A stretch of 64,000 bases of DNA from Mucilaginibacter rubeus (GTDB taxonomy: Bacteria > Bacteroidota > Bacteroidia > Sphingobacteriales > Sphingobacteriaceae). This document shows, one piece after another, positions 14,736 to 23,698 of this stretch (positions within the stretch are counted from its first letter, which is position 1; every line of letters starts with the position of its first letter). The position numbers and the translations under genes were made by a program. The stretch spans positions 7,006,001 to 7,070,000 of the forward strand of contig NZ_CP043450.1 in NCBI RefSeq assembly GCF_003286415.2. The letters run 5' to 3'. The notes under the pieces were generated by a model. It saw only the letters and a program-made list of their open reading frames with translations, ran no database searches and was not told the origin of the DNA.

Positions 14736-16445
14736 ATGAAATTCATCAATAAAATATGCGGTATCAGCTTAATAGCATTTTTAATAATGCTTGCCGCACC
14801 AAACATGAGTAAAGCCCAGGAAGGAGGCTATGTATCCGACCAGGAATTTTACGACGAACTTGATCCTTATGGCACCTGGGTAAACGACCCGCAATATGGT
14901 AACGTTTGGGTACCCGATGCGGGCGACGATTTCAGGCCATACGCTACCCGCGGTCACTGGGTAGTTACTGATTATGGTAATACCTGGGTATCTGATTATG
15001 AATGGGGCTGGGCACCATTTCACTATGGACGCTGGCGTTATGATGACTATTATGGATGGGAATGGATCCCGGGCCACGAATGGGCTCCGGCATGGGTAAG
15101 CTGGAGGCATGGTGGCGGTTATTACGGCTGGGCTCCTTTGCAACCTGGTATCAGCATCAGCATATCTTTTGGTAACAGCTATAATGTGCCAGATAATTAT
15201 TGGGTTTGCGCACCGCAGGCGTATATTAACAGGCCAAACATTTATAACTACTATGCACCGCGCACCCGTGTTGTAAACATTATTCATAACACAACCATTA
15301 TTAACAATACCTATGTTAATAATAACCGCACCTATGTAACCGGGCCAAGGATTAATGAGATCAGGCAGGTTACCAATAACCGTAATGTAAGGGTTTATAA
15401 TATCACCAATGTTAACCGCCCGAACGGCGGAGGCAGGGTGGTGAATAACACCGTAAACATTTACCGTCCGGAAATAAGGAAAGCGCCTGATGCAAGACCG
15501 GCAAGGGTAGTAAACGCTGCAGCTTATCGTCAGCAAAATCCTAATAACGGTATAGCCAGCAGGCAGGCAGGTAACGCAAACATAAACCGTAACAATGCAG
15601 CACGTTTGCGTGAAGTGGCCCGTAATGAAAAACCTGATAATAAAGTGGTACAGGTTAATCGTCCAGGCCCGGCAGCCCGCCCTAACCCTGCAAACGGATC
15701 ACGACCAAACCAGCCAAATGCAAGGCCCGGCGATAACCAGGCTCAGCGTCAGCAGCAGGCACAGCAACGTTTACAGCAGCAACAATCCCAAAGGCAGCAA
15801 CAGTTAGATCAAAAACAGAACGATCAAACCCAGCGTCAGCAACAGCAGCAGGCACAACGCCAGCAGCAATTGCAACAACGCCAGCAGGAGCAAAAGGCCA
15901 GAGGTGAGCAACAACAGCGTCCGCAAAGTCAAGTTGACCAACAGGCCCAAAGGCAGCAACAGACGCGGCAGCGCCAGCAACAGCAGCAAGCCCAACGAGA
16001 GCAGCAGTTGCAGCAGCGTCAACAACAACAGCAGCAGCAACAGGCCCAAAGGCAACAGCAGGAACAGCAACGCCAGCAGCAACAACAGGCTCAGCGTCAG
16101 CAGCAGGAACAGCAACGTCAGCAGCAACAACAGGCTCAGCGTCAGCAGCAGGAACAGCAACGTCAGCAGCAACAACAGGCTCAGCGTCAGCAGCAGGAAC
16201 AACAACGTCAGCAACAACAGCAGGCGCAGCGTCAGCAGCAGGAACAACAACGTCAGCAGCAACAACAGGCGCAGCGTCAGCAGCAGGAACAACAACGTCA
16301 GCAGCAACAACAGGCGCAGCAGGCTCAACGTCAGCAACAGCAGCAACAACGTCAGCAACAACAGCAAGCCCAAAGGCAACAGCAAGAGCAGCAACGTCAG
16401 GAACAGCAGCGCCAGCAACAGGAAAGGCGACCTGCAAACCGATAA
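14736..16445 (+). CDS. Secreted DUF6600-type protein with poly-Gln repeat tail
   Basis: A 569-residue exported protein with a signal peptide at 1-27 (cut after SKAQ). Residues about 33-160 are a Trp/Tyr/Gly-rich domain with repeated WV.DYG-type turns (YGTWVNDPQYGNVWVPD, WGWAPFHYGRWRYDD), typical of DUF6600. Residues 160-330 are Asn/Arg-rich. The last ~240 residues are almost only Gln and Arg with regular Ala and Glu, including six exact copies of a 15-residue unit AQRQQQEQQRQQQQQ (about residues 437-526). The tail should form a long charged coiled or disordered rod. Long open frames on the opposite strand are shadows of this repeat. Function unknown; a cell-envelope role is a guess. Confidence 0.85.
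   Translation: MKFINKICGISLIAFLIMLAAPNMSKAQEGGYVSDQEFYDELDPYGTWVNDPQYGNVWVPDAGDDFRPYATRGHWVVTDYGNTWVSDYEWGWAPFHYGRWRYDDYYGWEWIPGHEWAPAWVSWRHGGGYYGWAPLQPGISISISFGNSYNVPDNYWVCAPQAYINRPNIYNYYAPRTRVVNIIHNTTIINNTYVNNNRTYVTGPRINEIRQVTNNRNVRVYNITNVNRPNGGGRVVNNTVNIYRPEIRKAPDARPARVVNAAAYRQQNPNNGIASRQAGNANINRNNAARLREVARNEKPDNKVVQVNRPGPAARPNPANGSRPNQPNARPGDNQAQRQQQAQQRLQQQQSQRQQQLDQKQNDQTQRQQQQQAQRQQQLQQRQQEQKARGEQQQRPQSQVDQQAQRQQQTRQRQQQQQAQREQQLQQRQQQQQQQQAQRQQQEQQRQQQQQAQRQQQEQQRQQQQQAQRQQQEQQRQQQQQAQRQQQEQQRQQQQQAQRQQQEQQRQQQQQAQRQQQEQQRQQQQQAQQAQRQQQQQQRQQQQQAQRQQQEQQRQEQQRQQQERRPANR
16044..16313 (+). repeat. 45-bp tandem repeat, six copies
   Basis: Six in-frame 45-bp units encode identical 15-residue blocks in the poly-Gln tail. 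Copies 2 and 3 are nearly identical in DNA and others differ only at synonymous sites, so recent slippage or unequal recombination is likely. Degenerate copies flank the array. Confidence 0.9.
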
Positions 16446-16469
16446 AATAAATTTATAACCGCTACAATA

Positions 16470-16503
16470 AACAGCACGTATAAAGCATTATATACGTGCT
16501 GTT
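16470..16503 (+). terminator. Terminator after the DUF6600 gene
   Basis: A perfect 13-bp stem, AACAGCACGTATA (16470-16482) with TATACGTGCTGTT (16491-16503), then TTT. It lies 25 nt past the stop and 29 nt before the thioredoxin ATG. Confidence 0.8.
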
Positions 16504-16531
16504 TTAGTATTGTGAATACCTTATAATAAGA

Positions 16532-16978
16532 ATGAAAAAACTCCTGCTTACAATCTGCTTTGTTATCCTGCTTAATATTACTTTCGGTTTTAACGCCAAA
16601 GCCCAGGCAGCCCTAAGCAAGTCATCGACCCAAATCAATTTTATTGAAAACTCGTGGACCGAAGCCTTAAAACAGGCAGCCCGCCAAAACAAATATATTT
16701 TTGTTGATGCTTATGCCAGTTGGTGCGGCCCCTGCAAAATGCTCAAGGCCACTACATTTAAAAACAATAAAGTAGCCGATTTCTACAACGACAATTTTGT
16801 AAACGTAGCCATTGATATGGAAAAAGGACAAGGCCCGGCGCTTGCCGCCGAATGGGGCCTGCAGGCTTATCCTACCATGATCATATTTACCAGCAAAGGC
16901 AAACCCGTTTCAGGAACGGTAGGCTATATCAGGGCTAATGATCTCATCAAATTTGGACAGCAGGCATTAAATAAGTAA
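16532..16978 (+). CDS. Secreted thioredoxin-family protein
   Basis: A 148-residue protein with a signal peptide (1-25, cut near FNAKAQA). One thioredoxin fold follows, with the redox site WCGPCKML (Cys at about 67 and 70), the conserved cis-Pro in YPTMIIF and the family motif VDAYASWCGPC. It is probably periplasmic and reduces or oxidises disulfides, in the manner of the thioredoxin-like/DUF255-related proteins common in Bacteroidota. It is monocistronic between two terminators. The partner protein is unknown. Confidence 0.92.
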   Translation: MKKLLLTICFVILLNITFGFNAKAQAALSKSSTQINFIENSWTEALKQAARQNKYIFVDAYASWCGPCKMLKATTFKNNKVADFYNDNFVNVAIDMEKGQGPALAAEWGLQAYPTMIIFTSKGKPVSGTVGYIRANDLIKFGQQALNK

Positions 16979-16997
16979 TTAAAATTCGGGCATAAAA

Positions 16998-17028
16998 AAA
17001 AGACCGGAGCTATTGCTACCGGTCTTTT
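16998..17028. terminator. Bidirectional terminator between convergent genes
   Basis: AAAAGACCGG (16998-17007) pairs with CCGGTCTTTT (17019-17028), flanked by A and T runs. It can serve both the thioredoxin gene and the ferritin-like operon. Confidence 0.85.
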
Positions 17029-17049
17029 CATTTATGGAGGATATGTTAT

Positions 17050-17895
17050 TTAGGTATAAATAAAAGTACCTACCAATAAAGCCAATACCTGGTCCATAGA
17101 TAATGGTTCATCAAAAGCTGCAGTAGCAATAGCAACTGATGTTGTTGAACCCGATATACTTGGCAACGTAGTAACATTCACAGGTCCCTGGGTAACATTT
17201 TGTTCTCCATCATAATTACCGTTTACCTGCGATACACCGGTATCGTTGCCTAATGTTGCTGTACTGGTGATCCACGGAGATACACCCAGTAACTGGCGGA
17301 TAGCCGACGCGTGGCGGGCTTCAACCGCGTGGATGGATAGAGCAGCAGTCAAAATATCTTTGTTTCCAAGCAAGTTGGGGGCCTGGCCTTTATAGGCACG
17401 TACACCGGTATCCTCAAAAGCTAATGCCACTTTTAAAAACAGCGTATAATTACTGAACAAGCCTTTGAACGGACCATTGCCGGTACCGCCGCCTGCGGTA
17501 AAATCAAACTTAGGCGAAGTAACAGGTGTGCCGCCCGAAGCAGTGATAGCTGTTTTAAGGAAAGCTACGTGCTGGTTCTCATCATCTTTTACGGTATTGA
17601 TGTAAGATGCTCCCGCGGCGGGGATTAAACCTGCCGAAGCCGCTCCCTGGTTGTAAAATGATGATTCGAGGTATTCAAGCGTTAAGGCATAGTTTAAAAC
17701 CTCAACTACAGTTGGGGCCGCGGTAGCACCGTAGGCTCTTTTTAGCATGGTGCCCATAGCAAACGGCACGGCGGCCATAGCCACTTTTGAACCAAAGCTG
17801 GTTATATTTTTGATGGCTGCACGACGCGGGTTAAGCCTGTCGTTCAATTCCGGATCAAATTTTTCTATTTCGTCTATTATGTTAAATAAATTCAT
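17050..17895 (-). CDS. Ferritin-like domain protein, Tat-type leader
   Basis: A 281-residue protein of the Ferritin_2/Rds1-like family. The N-terminus has a twin-Arg stretch (NPRRAAIKNITSFG, about 23-36) and a hydrophobic segment up to about 60, consistent with Tat export. The four-helix bundle carries spaced acidic and His residues: LEYLESSFY, DDENQHVAFL, FEDTGVRAY and VEARHASAIRQ. These resemble diiron-carboxylate ligands. The C-terminal ~60 residues are Thr/Ser/Asn-rich. It lies 13 bp downstream of a paralog. The function (iron storage, stress or desiccation) is inferred from the family only. Confidence 0.85.
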   Translation of the reverse strand: MNLFNIIDEIEKFDPELNDRLNPRRAAIKNITSFGSKVAMAAVPFAMGTMLKRAYGATAAPTVVEVLNYALTLEYLESSFYNQGAASAGLIPAAGASYINTVKDDENQHVAFLKTAITASGGTPVTSPKFDFTAGGGTGNGPFKGLFSNYTLFLKVALAFEDTGVRAYKGQAPNLLGNKDILTAALSIHAVEARHASAIRQLLGVSPWITSTATLGNDTGVSQVNGNYDGEQNVTQGPVNVTTLPSISGSTTSVAIATAAFDEPLSMDQVLALLVGTFIYT

Positions 17896-17908
17896 GGCGA
17901 TGTGGGGA

Positions 17909-18601
17909 TTAAGCTACGTAACTGTAATTAGTTGCACTCACTTTGGTTTTCAGATAGGTATTGGCTATAGGCAATACCTCGGCAATGGTTGCTGATTTAT
18001 TCAGGCCATTGCTATCTACCTGGTCATCGGCAGCAAATGAGCCCGCAACAAGCATATTGCTGATAAGCGCCGCATGCCTGGCCTCAACCGATACAATTTT
18101 ACCTGCAATGGTCAGATAGCCTGCATCCTGTATCAAATAACCTGCCCCATCATAAGCTTTAACGCCTGTATCTTCAAATGCTTTGGCGGCACCAAGCACC
18201 GCAGATTTTTTAGTAAAATCAATAGTGCTGAAATCTACAGTAAGTGCAGGGATAGCGTTACCACCTAAGGCAGCTTTGAAAAATTCACGGTGAAGTACCT
18301 CATGGTCGCGGATGCTTGTAAAAAGCGCTTTTTCATCAGATGTCATACCAGAATAAGGTGTGGTAATTACCTGGATATAAAACGCGGCTTCCAGTTGCTC
18401 AAGCGCGTAAGCATAATTGAGGATGGCAAGATCACCTTTGGCGCCGATATCAATGCCGCCGCCAACAACTACCTTATGATCTTTGTGGCAAGCCGCAGTA
18501 GCTAACAGGCCGGCTGATGCCACGCCTAACCCCGCATAGCGTAAAAATGACCTCCTGGCCATATTTGCTCCGCCTATGTTTTCTTGTTCAGATGTTTTCA
18601 T
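17909..18601 (-). CDS. Ferritin-like domain protein, Tat lipoprotein
   Basis: A 230-residue paralog of the downstream gene. The leader reads NMARRSFLRYAGLGVASAG then LLATAACHK. That is a twin-arginine motif (RRSFLRY), a hydrophobic core and a lipobox with Cys at about 39, so it is a Tat-exported lipoprotein. The bundle has LEQLEAAFY, DHEVLHREFF, FEDTGVKAY and VEARHAALI. It is the first gene of a two-gene operon. The ATG at 18601 is kept because the Tat motif follows at residues 16-23. The 271-bp gap upstream holds the kinase terminator (18785-18822) and no clear TAnnTTTG promoter. Confidence 0.87.
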   Translation of the reverse strand: MKTSEQENIGGANMARRSFLRYAGLGVASAGLLATAACHKDHKVVVGGGIDIGAKGDLAILNYAYALEQLEAAFYIQVITTPYSGMTSDEKALFTSIRDHEVLHREFFKAALGGNAIPALTVDFSTIDFTKKSAVLGAAKAFEDTGVKAYDGAGYLIQDAGYLTIAGKIVSVEARHAALISNMLVAGSFAADDQVDSNGLNKSATIAEVLPIANTYLKTKVSATNYSYVA

Positions 18602-18784
18602 AGAGTTCGATTTTTTTAATGTTATAATTAGTTGTTCTGTAGATGGATATACGCCTGTAACAACATGACGGATTGCAATTAGTTAGCACTTATTACACTC
18701 TTAATTAGAGTATTTAACTTTTGGTAAAATTTGAATAGCGCTGTGTTGGGGCTTTAGAAGCCATCTGGGAAAGTTATAGCAACA

Positions 18785-18822
18785 AAAAAGGCCGAAAACT
18801 TCTGACAGTTTTCGGCCTTTTT
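18785..18822 (-). terminator. Terminator after the large sensor kinase
   Basis: A perfect 16-bp stem, 18785-18800 with 18807-18822, around a 6-nt loop, ending in T on both strands. It lies 50 nt past the kinase stop. Confidence 0.9.
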
Positions 18823-18872
18823 TGAATTATCAAAGTAGTTTTATGAGAATTATTAACCTACCTGCAGCCGGA

Positions 18873-21800
18873 TTAAGCCGCCGGTAAACTCAAATAAAAT
18901 GTGGTACCAACGCCCATGGTTGTTTCAAACCAAATTTTGCCGTTAGCGTTTTCGATGGAGTTTTTGATGAATGCGAGACCTAAACCAGTTCCGGAACTTT
19001 TGGTGGTGAAGTTAGGTTCAAAGATCTTTTCGCGCATTTCTTCAGGGATCCCGTTACCGTTATCTTTAATGGTAAGCAGGATATTTTTACTGGTTACCAG
19101 GTAATTGATATCGATGATGCATTTCCTGTCATGCGGCGTAGCCTCAATAGCATTTTTTAGCAGGTTATTAAAGCAGCGCAATAACTGGTCGCGGTCGGCA
19201 TTGATGGTAAACACGCTTTCGGGTTGCTGATAGCTGATCAGTACGTTATCCATTTGCTTAAAAATGATAACGGCCTGGTTGAGCATATCAAAAATATTGA
19301 TCTGTTCAATACGGGTATCCGGCATCTTGGCAAAAGCCGAAAACTCTGATGCTATTGACGACAGGCTCTCTATCTGCTCAACAAACGACTTGCTGAAACG
19401 CTCAAATTTTTGGTCAAACTTAGGGTCTTTATCCTTCCATGACTTATCAAGTAACTGCAAACCAAGCTTTAACGGCGTTAGCGGGTTCTTGATTTCATGG
19501 GCAACCTGTTTGGCCATTTCGCGCCAGGCGCTTTCACGTTCAGATTGCGCCAAACGCTGGGCGCTGTTTTCAAGTGCCGAGATCATTTTGTTATACTCTT
19601 TAACCAACGCCCCGATCTCGTCATCGCGCGACCACTTGATCTGCTCGTTCTTTTTACCGTAGATGGTTTTACTTAAGTTTTGCTGGATGAAGTTTAGCGG
19701 TGCTGTTATTTGCCGGGCAATGATGATGGCAAACAAACCTATAGCTATGAAAACTATGGCATAAACGTTTATCATCACGTTGAGCAATGAACTTATTCTT
19801 TCTTTGTAGTCGGCTTCATTACTAAAATATGGCACCTGGATATAAGCCACTGTTTTATTTGAGGCGGTAAGCGTTATCGGAGCATAAGCGGCCTTGTAGC
19901 TCAGCTCACCTATTTTTTCATCGTTTACAAATTCGGTTTTTTGCAGCTTGCTCAAAAATATGAATGCCCGGGCGTTCATCCGCTTGGCAACCAGCCCGTT
20001 CTCGTAAACTTTGGGCTGCGTAGTTAGCAACGGAATACCGTTAGTATCAAATACCGTAAGATCGGTTGCATAGGTATTCGCCAAATCATTAAAATGTACC
20101 TGGCTCTCCTCGTTTATGTGTTCAACGTATTGGGTAAAAAGACCGTTTTCAAATGCCGATGCTATCCGGGTTATTTTATCCCTGATCATTTTTTCCTGCT
20201 GAGTGTGGTACTGATTGCTGATGGACAGGAAAGTGATAAAACCAACCAGCACTAATGTAACAACAACGGCCAGTATCATCGAGATCTGGATGCGGGTTTT
20301 GTACAATACCTTATCAAAATTAATCCTGAGGTTTATCTTCAGGCCATCTTCGGCAATGTTGAAGATTTTAATGCGCGCCCATAACCACCTGATCGTGATC
20401 AGGATGGCACTGAAGATCAGTATCACCACCAAAAAGAAGGTAAGCGAAGTAACCGCGTAATAAAGCGAATTTTCCTCGCGGCTAACCACAATCAGGTTCC
20501 TTTCGCTGGGTTTGTATATCAGGTGATTGTACGTGGTGAAACTTTCATACCAAACCGTGCTGTGATTTTGCGTGGTTTTCTCAGTGTACTTTTTCAGATC
20601 ACTTTTAAACTCGGTGTTATCAAGCGAATAAACATAAGTACCACGTTGGCTTAGCAGTTTATTATCGCTGTAAAAGGCATATGAATAATCTTTAAAATCA
20701 TTTTCAGGGTTGATATTACCGTCAATCAGCAATTCGGGGAATGCACCTGAAGATTGCAAGGGCTTTGATTTAAGCTCGATTACAATGGTGCCCAATTGCT
20801 TATTACTGGTATTTACAGGTAGTATGGCAAAGTAGTTCTGATATCCGAATGATTCGTTTTCACGATAAAAATAATCGGACACTTTAAATGAACTGTACAG
20901 CACCAGGTCTTTAAATACGCTTAGCGAGTAGTTTTTATCCGCCGATGTTGGTTCTTCATTGGCATCATACTCATGAACCTTAAACTCATATTTTGAAAGA
21001 TAGCCATCAAAATAAAGCTTCTGAAAACGGGTTTTAAGATAATCGCCATTATGCAGGCCATTTGTAAAATAACGCATTATGGCCGTATCGGTGATAATCT
21101 GGTTTTCTACCTTTTTGAAAATATAGTCGGCCGTGGCATCATCCGGGATCTCCAGCTTTTGTATGAGGGCTTTCCGGGTTTCGTGTTCTTTAAGGTCTTC
21201 AAAATGGTTAAGCTTAATGGCTGCTATCAGGGCGCAAACAAACACTATACCTAAAAACGAAGTAGCAAAAAGTTCCTCTTTTTGATAAAGAAAGCTGTAG
21301 GCCCTTATCAATACCAATATGGCCCATAAAATATAAAACAGCGTAAATTCCTTGTAATAAGCAAATGCCAGGGTAGTTAGGGCAATGCCGGATAAAAATA
21401 GGAAAAGCTGGTGTGTTTTAGGTACATTGGTTTTAAAACATATGGTCAGGACAACCTCGTTCAGCAGGTAAAATATCAAAAAGCTAAAGCATAGCATCAA
21501 TACCCCCAGCAAGCTAAAGCCAGTTAAACTAAGCACGTTATTTACATCAAAATTGATTTTTGAGTTGATGACTAAACCGTAAAATAAACGTAGTAGAGAT
21601 GTTGATACTGCTATAAGGATTAAAATACCAACGACAACTATTACATAGCCACTTGTTTTAGTTTGTATGTTATTAAAGAAACTGCGGCGCTGCTTGTACA
21701 CATAAGCCACAAACCAAAAAATCACCAAGATATTGATGCAAAAATCGCCAAGCGAAGGATAAACCAGGCTCGAACCATAAAATATGGGATTGAAGATACT

Positions 21801-22607
21801 GAGCTTATAGGTAAAATCGGGCAGGTTATAATGCAGGTTAACAAACCTGAATAGCACTATATATAAAGCCAGGAAAATGATGGATAGCAACACGTAGCCT
21901 TTAGAAGCCACATAATTGCAGATATTATGCATCAGGATACAGAGCGTAATAGCTGTCAGGATCCAGAAGGAAAGCTCATAGTAAACAAAGTCATTATTGG
22001 TGTCATTGTTTTTGAGCTTTACCGAAAACAGGTATTCATTATCGCTGCTGTGTACTTCGTAAACATTGATATCCGTAAAATCGGCTATATCAATGTTATC
22101 ATCGTCAAGCAGGTCTTTGGCGAATTTGTTTTGGAGATATTTATTCTGAAAAGCGTAATTGATTTTTACCGGGATAAAAAAGATAACCGAAGAGTTGCCT
22201 TCCGTTTTCCGGAATGTTTCATAATATCCGTTGGGCTGCTGGATAAATGAATAACCCTCCTTAATGGTATTTGTACTATCGGGCAGCACTTTGATGCCGC
22301 TCCAAAAACTGAGTTTGTTGTTGGTTAAGGTAATAAACCAGATGCCGTTTTTGGTAGTGAAGTTTTCAATGGCGTTAATGGCATCCTGCTCGTTATTGCG
22401 CAGGTTCATCAGCTTTTTAAGGCTCCATTTTTCCTCCAGCTGTTTGTTTATAAAGATCTCCTTGTTGTGAAGATTATCTTCCAGTACCCGGGCAGATTGC
22501 ACAAGACTGTTTACCGGCGTATATGTTTTTTGAACAATAATGGCCGTAAACAGCAAACTAAGCCCCAAAAGAGCAAGCAATAGGCGTATTTTCCCCGATG
22601 TAGTCAA
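18873..22607 (-). CDS. Large membrane sensor histidine kinase, NtrY-like
   Basis: A 1244-residue inner-membrane kinase. The N-terminal part has one helix at 7-25, a sensor loop, and a cluster of about ten hydrophobic helices (about 220-470). Further helices lie at about 720-740, 780-800 and 955-975, with an extracytoplasmic region at 800-950. A HAMP-like linker (965-1015) leads to the HisKA H-box (AHEIKNPLTPLKL, His about 1037). The ATPase has an N-box LLKNAIEA (about 1152) and G-boxes DNGNGIPEE (about 1186) and SGTGLGLAF. The H-box and long membrane domain resemble NtrY. No response regulator is adjacent. The start is TTG at 22607, because an in-frame stop lies 5 codons upstream and no ATG intervenes. 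Confidence 0.92.
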   Translation of the reverse strand: MTTSGKIRLLLALLGLSLLFTAIIVQKTYTPVNSLVQSARVLEDNLHNKEIFINKQLEEKWSLKKLMNLRNNEQDAINAIENFTTKNGIWFITLTNNKLSFWSGIKVLPDSTNTIKEGYSFIQQPNGYYETFRKTEGNSSVIFFIPVKINYAFQNKYLQNKFAKDLLDDDNIDIADFTDINVYEVHSSDNEYLFSVKLKNNDTNNDFVYYELSFWILTAITLCILMHNICNYVASKGYVLLSIIFLALYIVLFRFVNLHYNLPDFTYKLSIFNPIFYGSSLVYPSLGDFCINILVIFWFVAYVYKQRRSFFNNIQTKTSGYVIVVVGILILIAVSTSLLRLFYGLVINSKINFDVNNVLSLTGFSLLGVLMLCFSFLIFYLLNEVVLTICFKTNVPKTHQLFLFLSGIALTTLAFAYYKEFTLFYILWAILVLIRAYSFLYQKEELFATSFLGIVFVCALIAAIKLNHFEDLKEHETRKALIQKLEIPDDATADYIFKKVENQIITDTAIMRYFTNGLHNGDYLKTRFQKLYFDGYLSKYEFKVHEYDANEEPTSADKNYSLSVFKDLVLYSSFKVSDYFYRENESFGYQNYFAILPVNTSNKQLGTIVIELKSKPLQSSGAFPELLIDGNINPENDFKDYSYAFYSDNKLLSQRGTYVYSLDNTEFKSDLKKYTEKTTQNHSTVWYESFTTYNHLIYKPSERNLIVVSREENSLYYAVTSLTFFLVVILIFSAILITIRWLWARIKIFNIAEDGLKINLRINFDKVLYKTRIQISMILAVVVTLVLVGFITFLSISNQYHTQQEKMIRDKITRIASAFENGLFTQYVEHINEESQVHFNDLANTYATDLTVFDTNGIPLLTTQPKVYENGLVAKRMNARAFIFLSKLQKTEFVNDEKIGELSYKAAYAPITLTASNKTVAYIQVPYFSNEADYKERISSLLNVMINVYAIVFIAIGLFAIIIARQITAPLNFIQQNLSKTIYGKKNEQIKWSRDDEIGALVKEYNKMISALENSAQRLAQSERESAWREMAKQVAHEIKNPLTPLKLGLQLLDKSWKDKDPKFDQKFERFSKSFVEQIESLSSIASEFSAFAKMPDTRIEQINIFDMLNQAVIIFKQMDNVLISYQQPESVFTINADRDQLLRCFNNLLKNAIEATPHDRKCIIDINYLVTSKNILLTIKDNGNGIPEEMREKIFEPNFTTKSSGTGLGLAFIKNSIENANGKIWFETTMGVGTTFYLSLPAA

Positions 22608-22658
22608 GATGTTGCTATACTATGGATTTTTTGATTAATACAAGCCTATAACAAAAAT

Positions 22659-22685
22659 AAAAGCCACATGTTGTATGTGGCTTTT
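22659..22685 (-). terminator. fabD terminator
   Basis: AAAAGCCACAT (22659-22669) pairs perfectly with ATGTGGCTTTT (22675-22685), a 5-nt loop and A/T tails, starting 6 nt past the fabD stop. A minus-strand TATTTTTG (22652-22659) just beyond may drive the kinase gene. Confidence 0.85.
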
Positions 22686-22690
22686 AAAAT

Positions 22691-23578
22691 TTATTGCGGT
22701 AATACAGCGCTCGCTGTCGCGACGGTTTTGTCAACCTTTTTTACAAGGCCCTGCAGTACGTTACCCGGCCCTACTTCGGTGAATGATGTAGCGCCATCTT
22801 CAATCATATGCATAACGGTTTGGGTCCACCTAACGGCGCCTGTTAGCTGGGCTATCAGGTTTTTCTTGATCAATTCAGGATCGGTGTATGGCTTGGCATC
22901 TATGTTTTGGTAGATAGGGCATACCGGGGCTTTAATTTCGGTAGCAACAATAGCTGCTTCCAATTCAACCCTTGCAGCTTCCATTAATGGCGAGTGGAAC
23001 GCGCCGCCTACTTTAAGTTTTAAAGCGCGTTTAGCACCTGCTTCGGTCATTTTAATACAGGCTTCGTCAATACCGGCAATTGAACCGGATATTACCAGCT
23101 GACCCGGGCAGTTGTAGTTTGCAGGCACAACCACTTCGCTTATGCGCTCGCAAATGTCTTCTACCGTAAAATCATCCAGACCTAAAATAGCGGCCATGGT
23201 TGATGGTTGAATTTCGCAGGCTTTTTGCATGGCGTTAGCACGCGCGGCAACTAAACGTAAGCCATCTTCAAATGATAAAGCCCCGGCAGAAACTAATGCC
23301 GAAAACTCGCCTAATGAATGGCCTGCAACCATTTCCGGCTGAAAATCATCGCCCAAAACTGTAGCTAATATTGTTGAGTGCAGGTAAATAGCAGGCTGGG
23401 TAACATTGGTTTGTACCAAATCTTCGGCAGTGCCCTCAAACATTACATCCGTAATGCGGAACCCCAAGATTTCGTTGGCTTTTTCAAACAGCTCACGTGC
23501 TTTTTCTGACTGGTCGTACAGGTCCTTGCCCATACCCGGAAACTGGGCACCCTGGCCCGGGAAAATATATGCTTTCAT
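22691..23578 (-). CDS. fabD: ACP S-malonyltransferase FabD
   Basis: A 295-residue cytoplasmic acyltransferase that moves malonyl from CoA to acyl carrier protein, the committed loading step of fatty acid synthesis. It opens with the family motif MKAYIFPGQGAQFPGMGKDL. The nucleophile Ser is in GHSLGEFSAL (about residue 90), and the active-site His is in GGAFHSPLM (about 197). The final GPGNVLQGL motif binds substrate. The length is standard. It lies downstream of folE on the same strand, with a 120-bp repeat-rich gap. Confidence 0.97.
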   Translation of the reverse strand: MKAYIFPGQGAQFPGMGKDLYDQSEKARELFEKANEILGFRITDVMFEGTAEDLVQTNVTQPAIYLHSTILATVLGDDFQPEMVAGHSLGEFSALVSAGALSFEDGLRLVAARANAMQKACEIQPSTMAAILGLDDFTVEDICERISEVVVPANYNCPGQLVISGSIAGIDEACIKMTEAGAKRALKLKVGGAFHSPLMEAARVELEAAIVATEIKAPVCPIYQNIDAKPYTDPELIKKNLIAQLTGAVRWTQTVMHMIEDGATSFTEVGPGNVLQGLVKKVDKTVATASAVLPQ

Positions 23579-23584
23579 TGTTTT

Positions 23585-23688
23585 AGAGATTAGAGGTTAG
23601 TTAATTAGAGATTAGTTGTTACACGATTAAAGGTTCAAATCCGATTGTGCCTTTTAGCCTAATCTCTGATCTCCAACCTCTAATCTCT
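23585..23688. repeat. Nested inverted repeat between folE and fabD
   Basis: AGAGATTAGAGGTT (23585-23598) pairs perfectly with AACCTCTAATCTCT (23675-23688). An inner pair TTAGAGATTAG with CTAATCTCTGAT is also present. It fills most of the 120-bp gap, so RNA here would fold into one long hairpin. Confidence 0.7.
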
Positions 23689-23698
23689 CCCTAAAGGT

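Noticed and set aside
14781..15536. Minus-strand 251-codon frame over the DUF6600 domain
   Set aside because: It overlaps a gene with signal peptide, domain and normal codon use; its own translation is Ile/Val-rich and has no recognisable domain.
15682..16437. Long minus-strand open frames rich in Ala/Val or Leu across the poly-Gln region
   Set aside because: They are shadows of a CAG/CAA-rich repeat; composition is an artefact of reading the complement.
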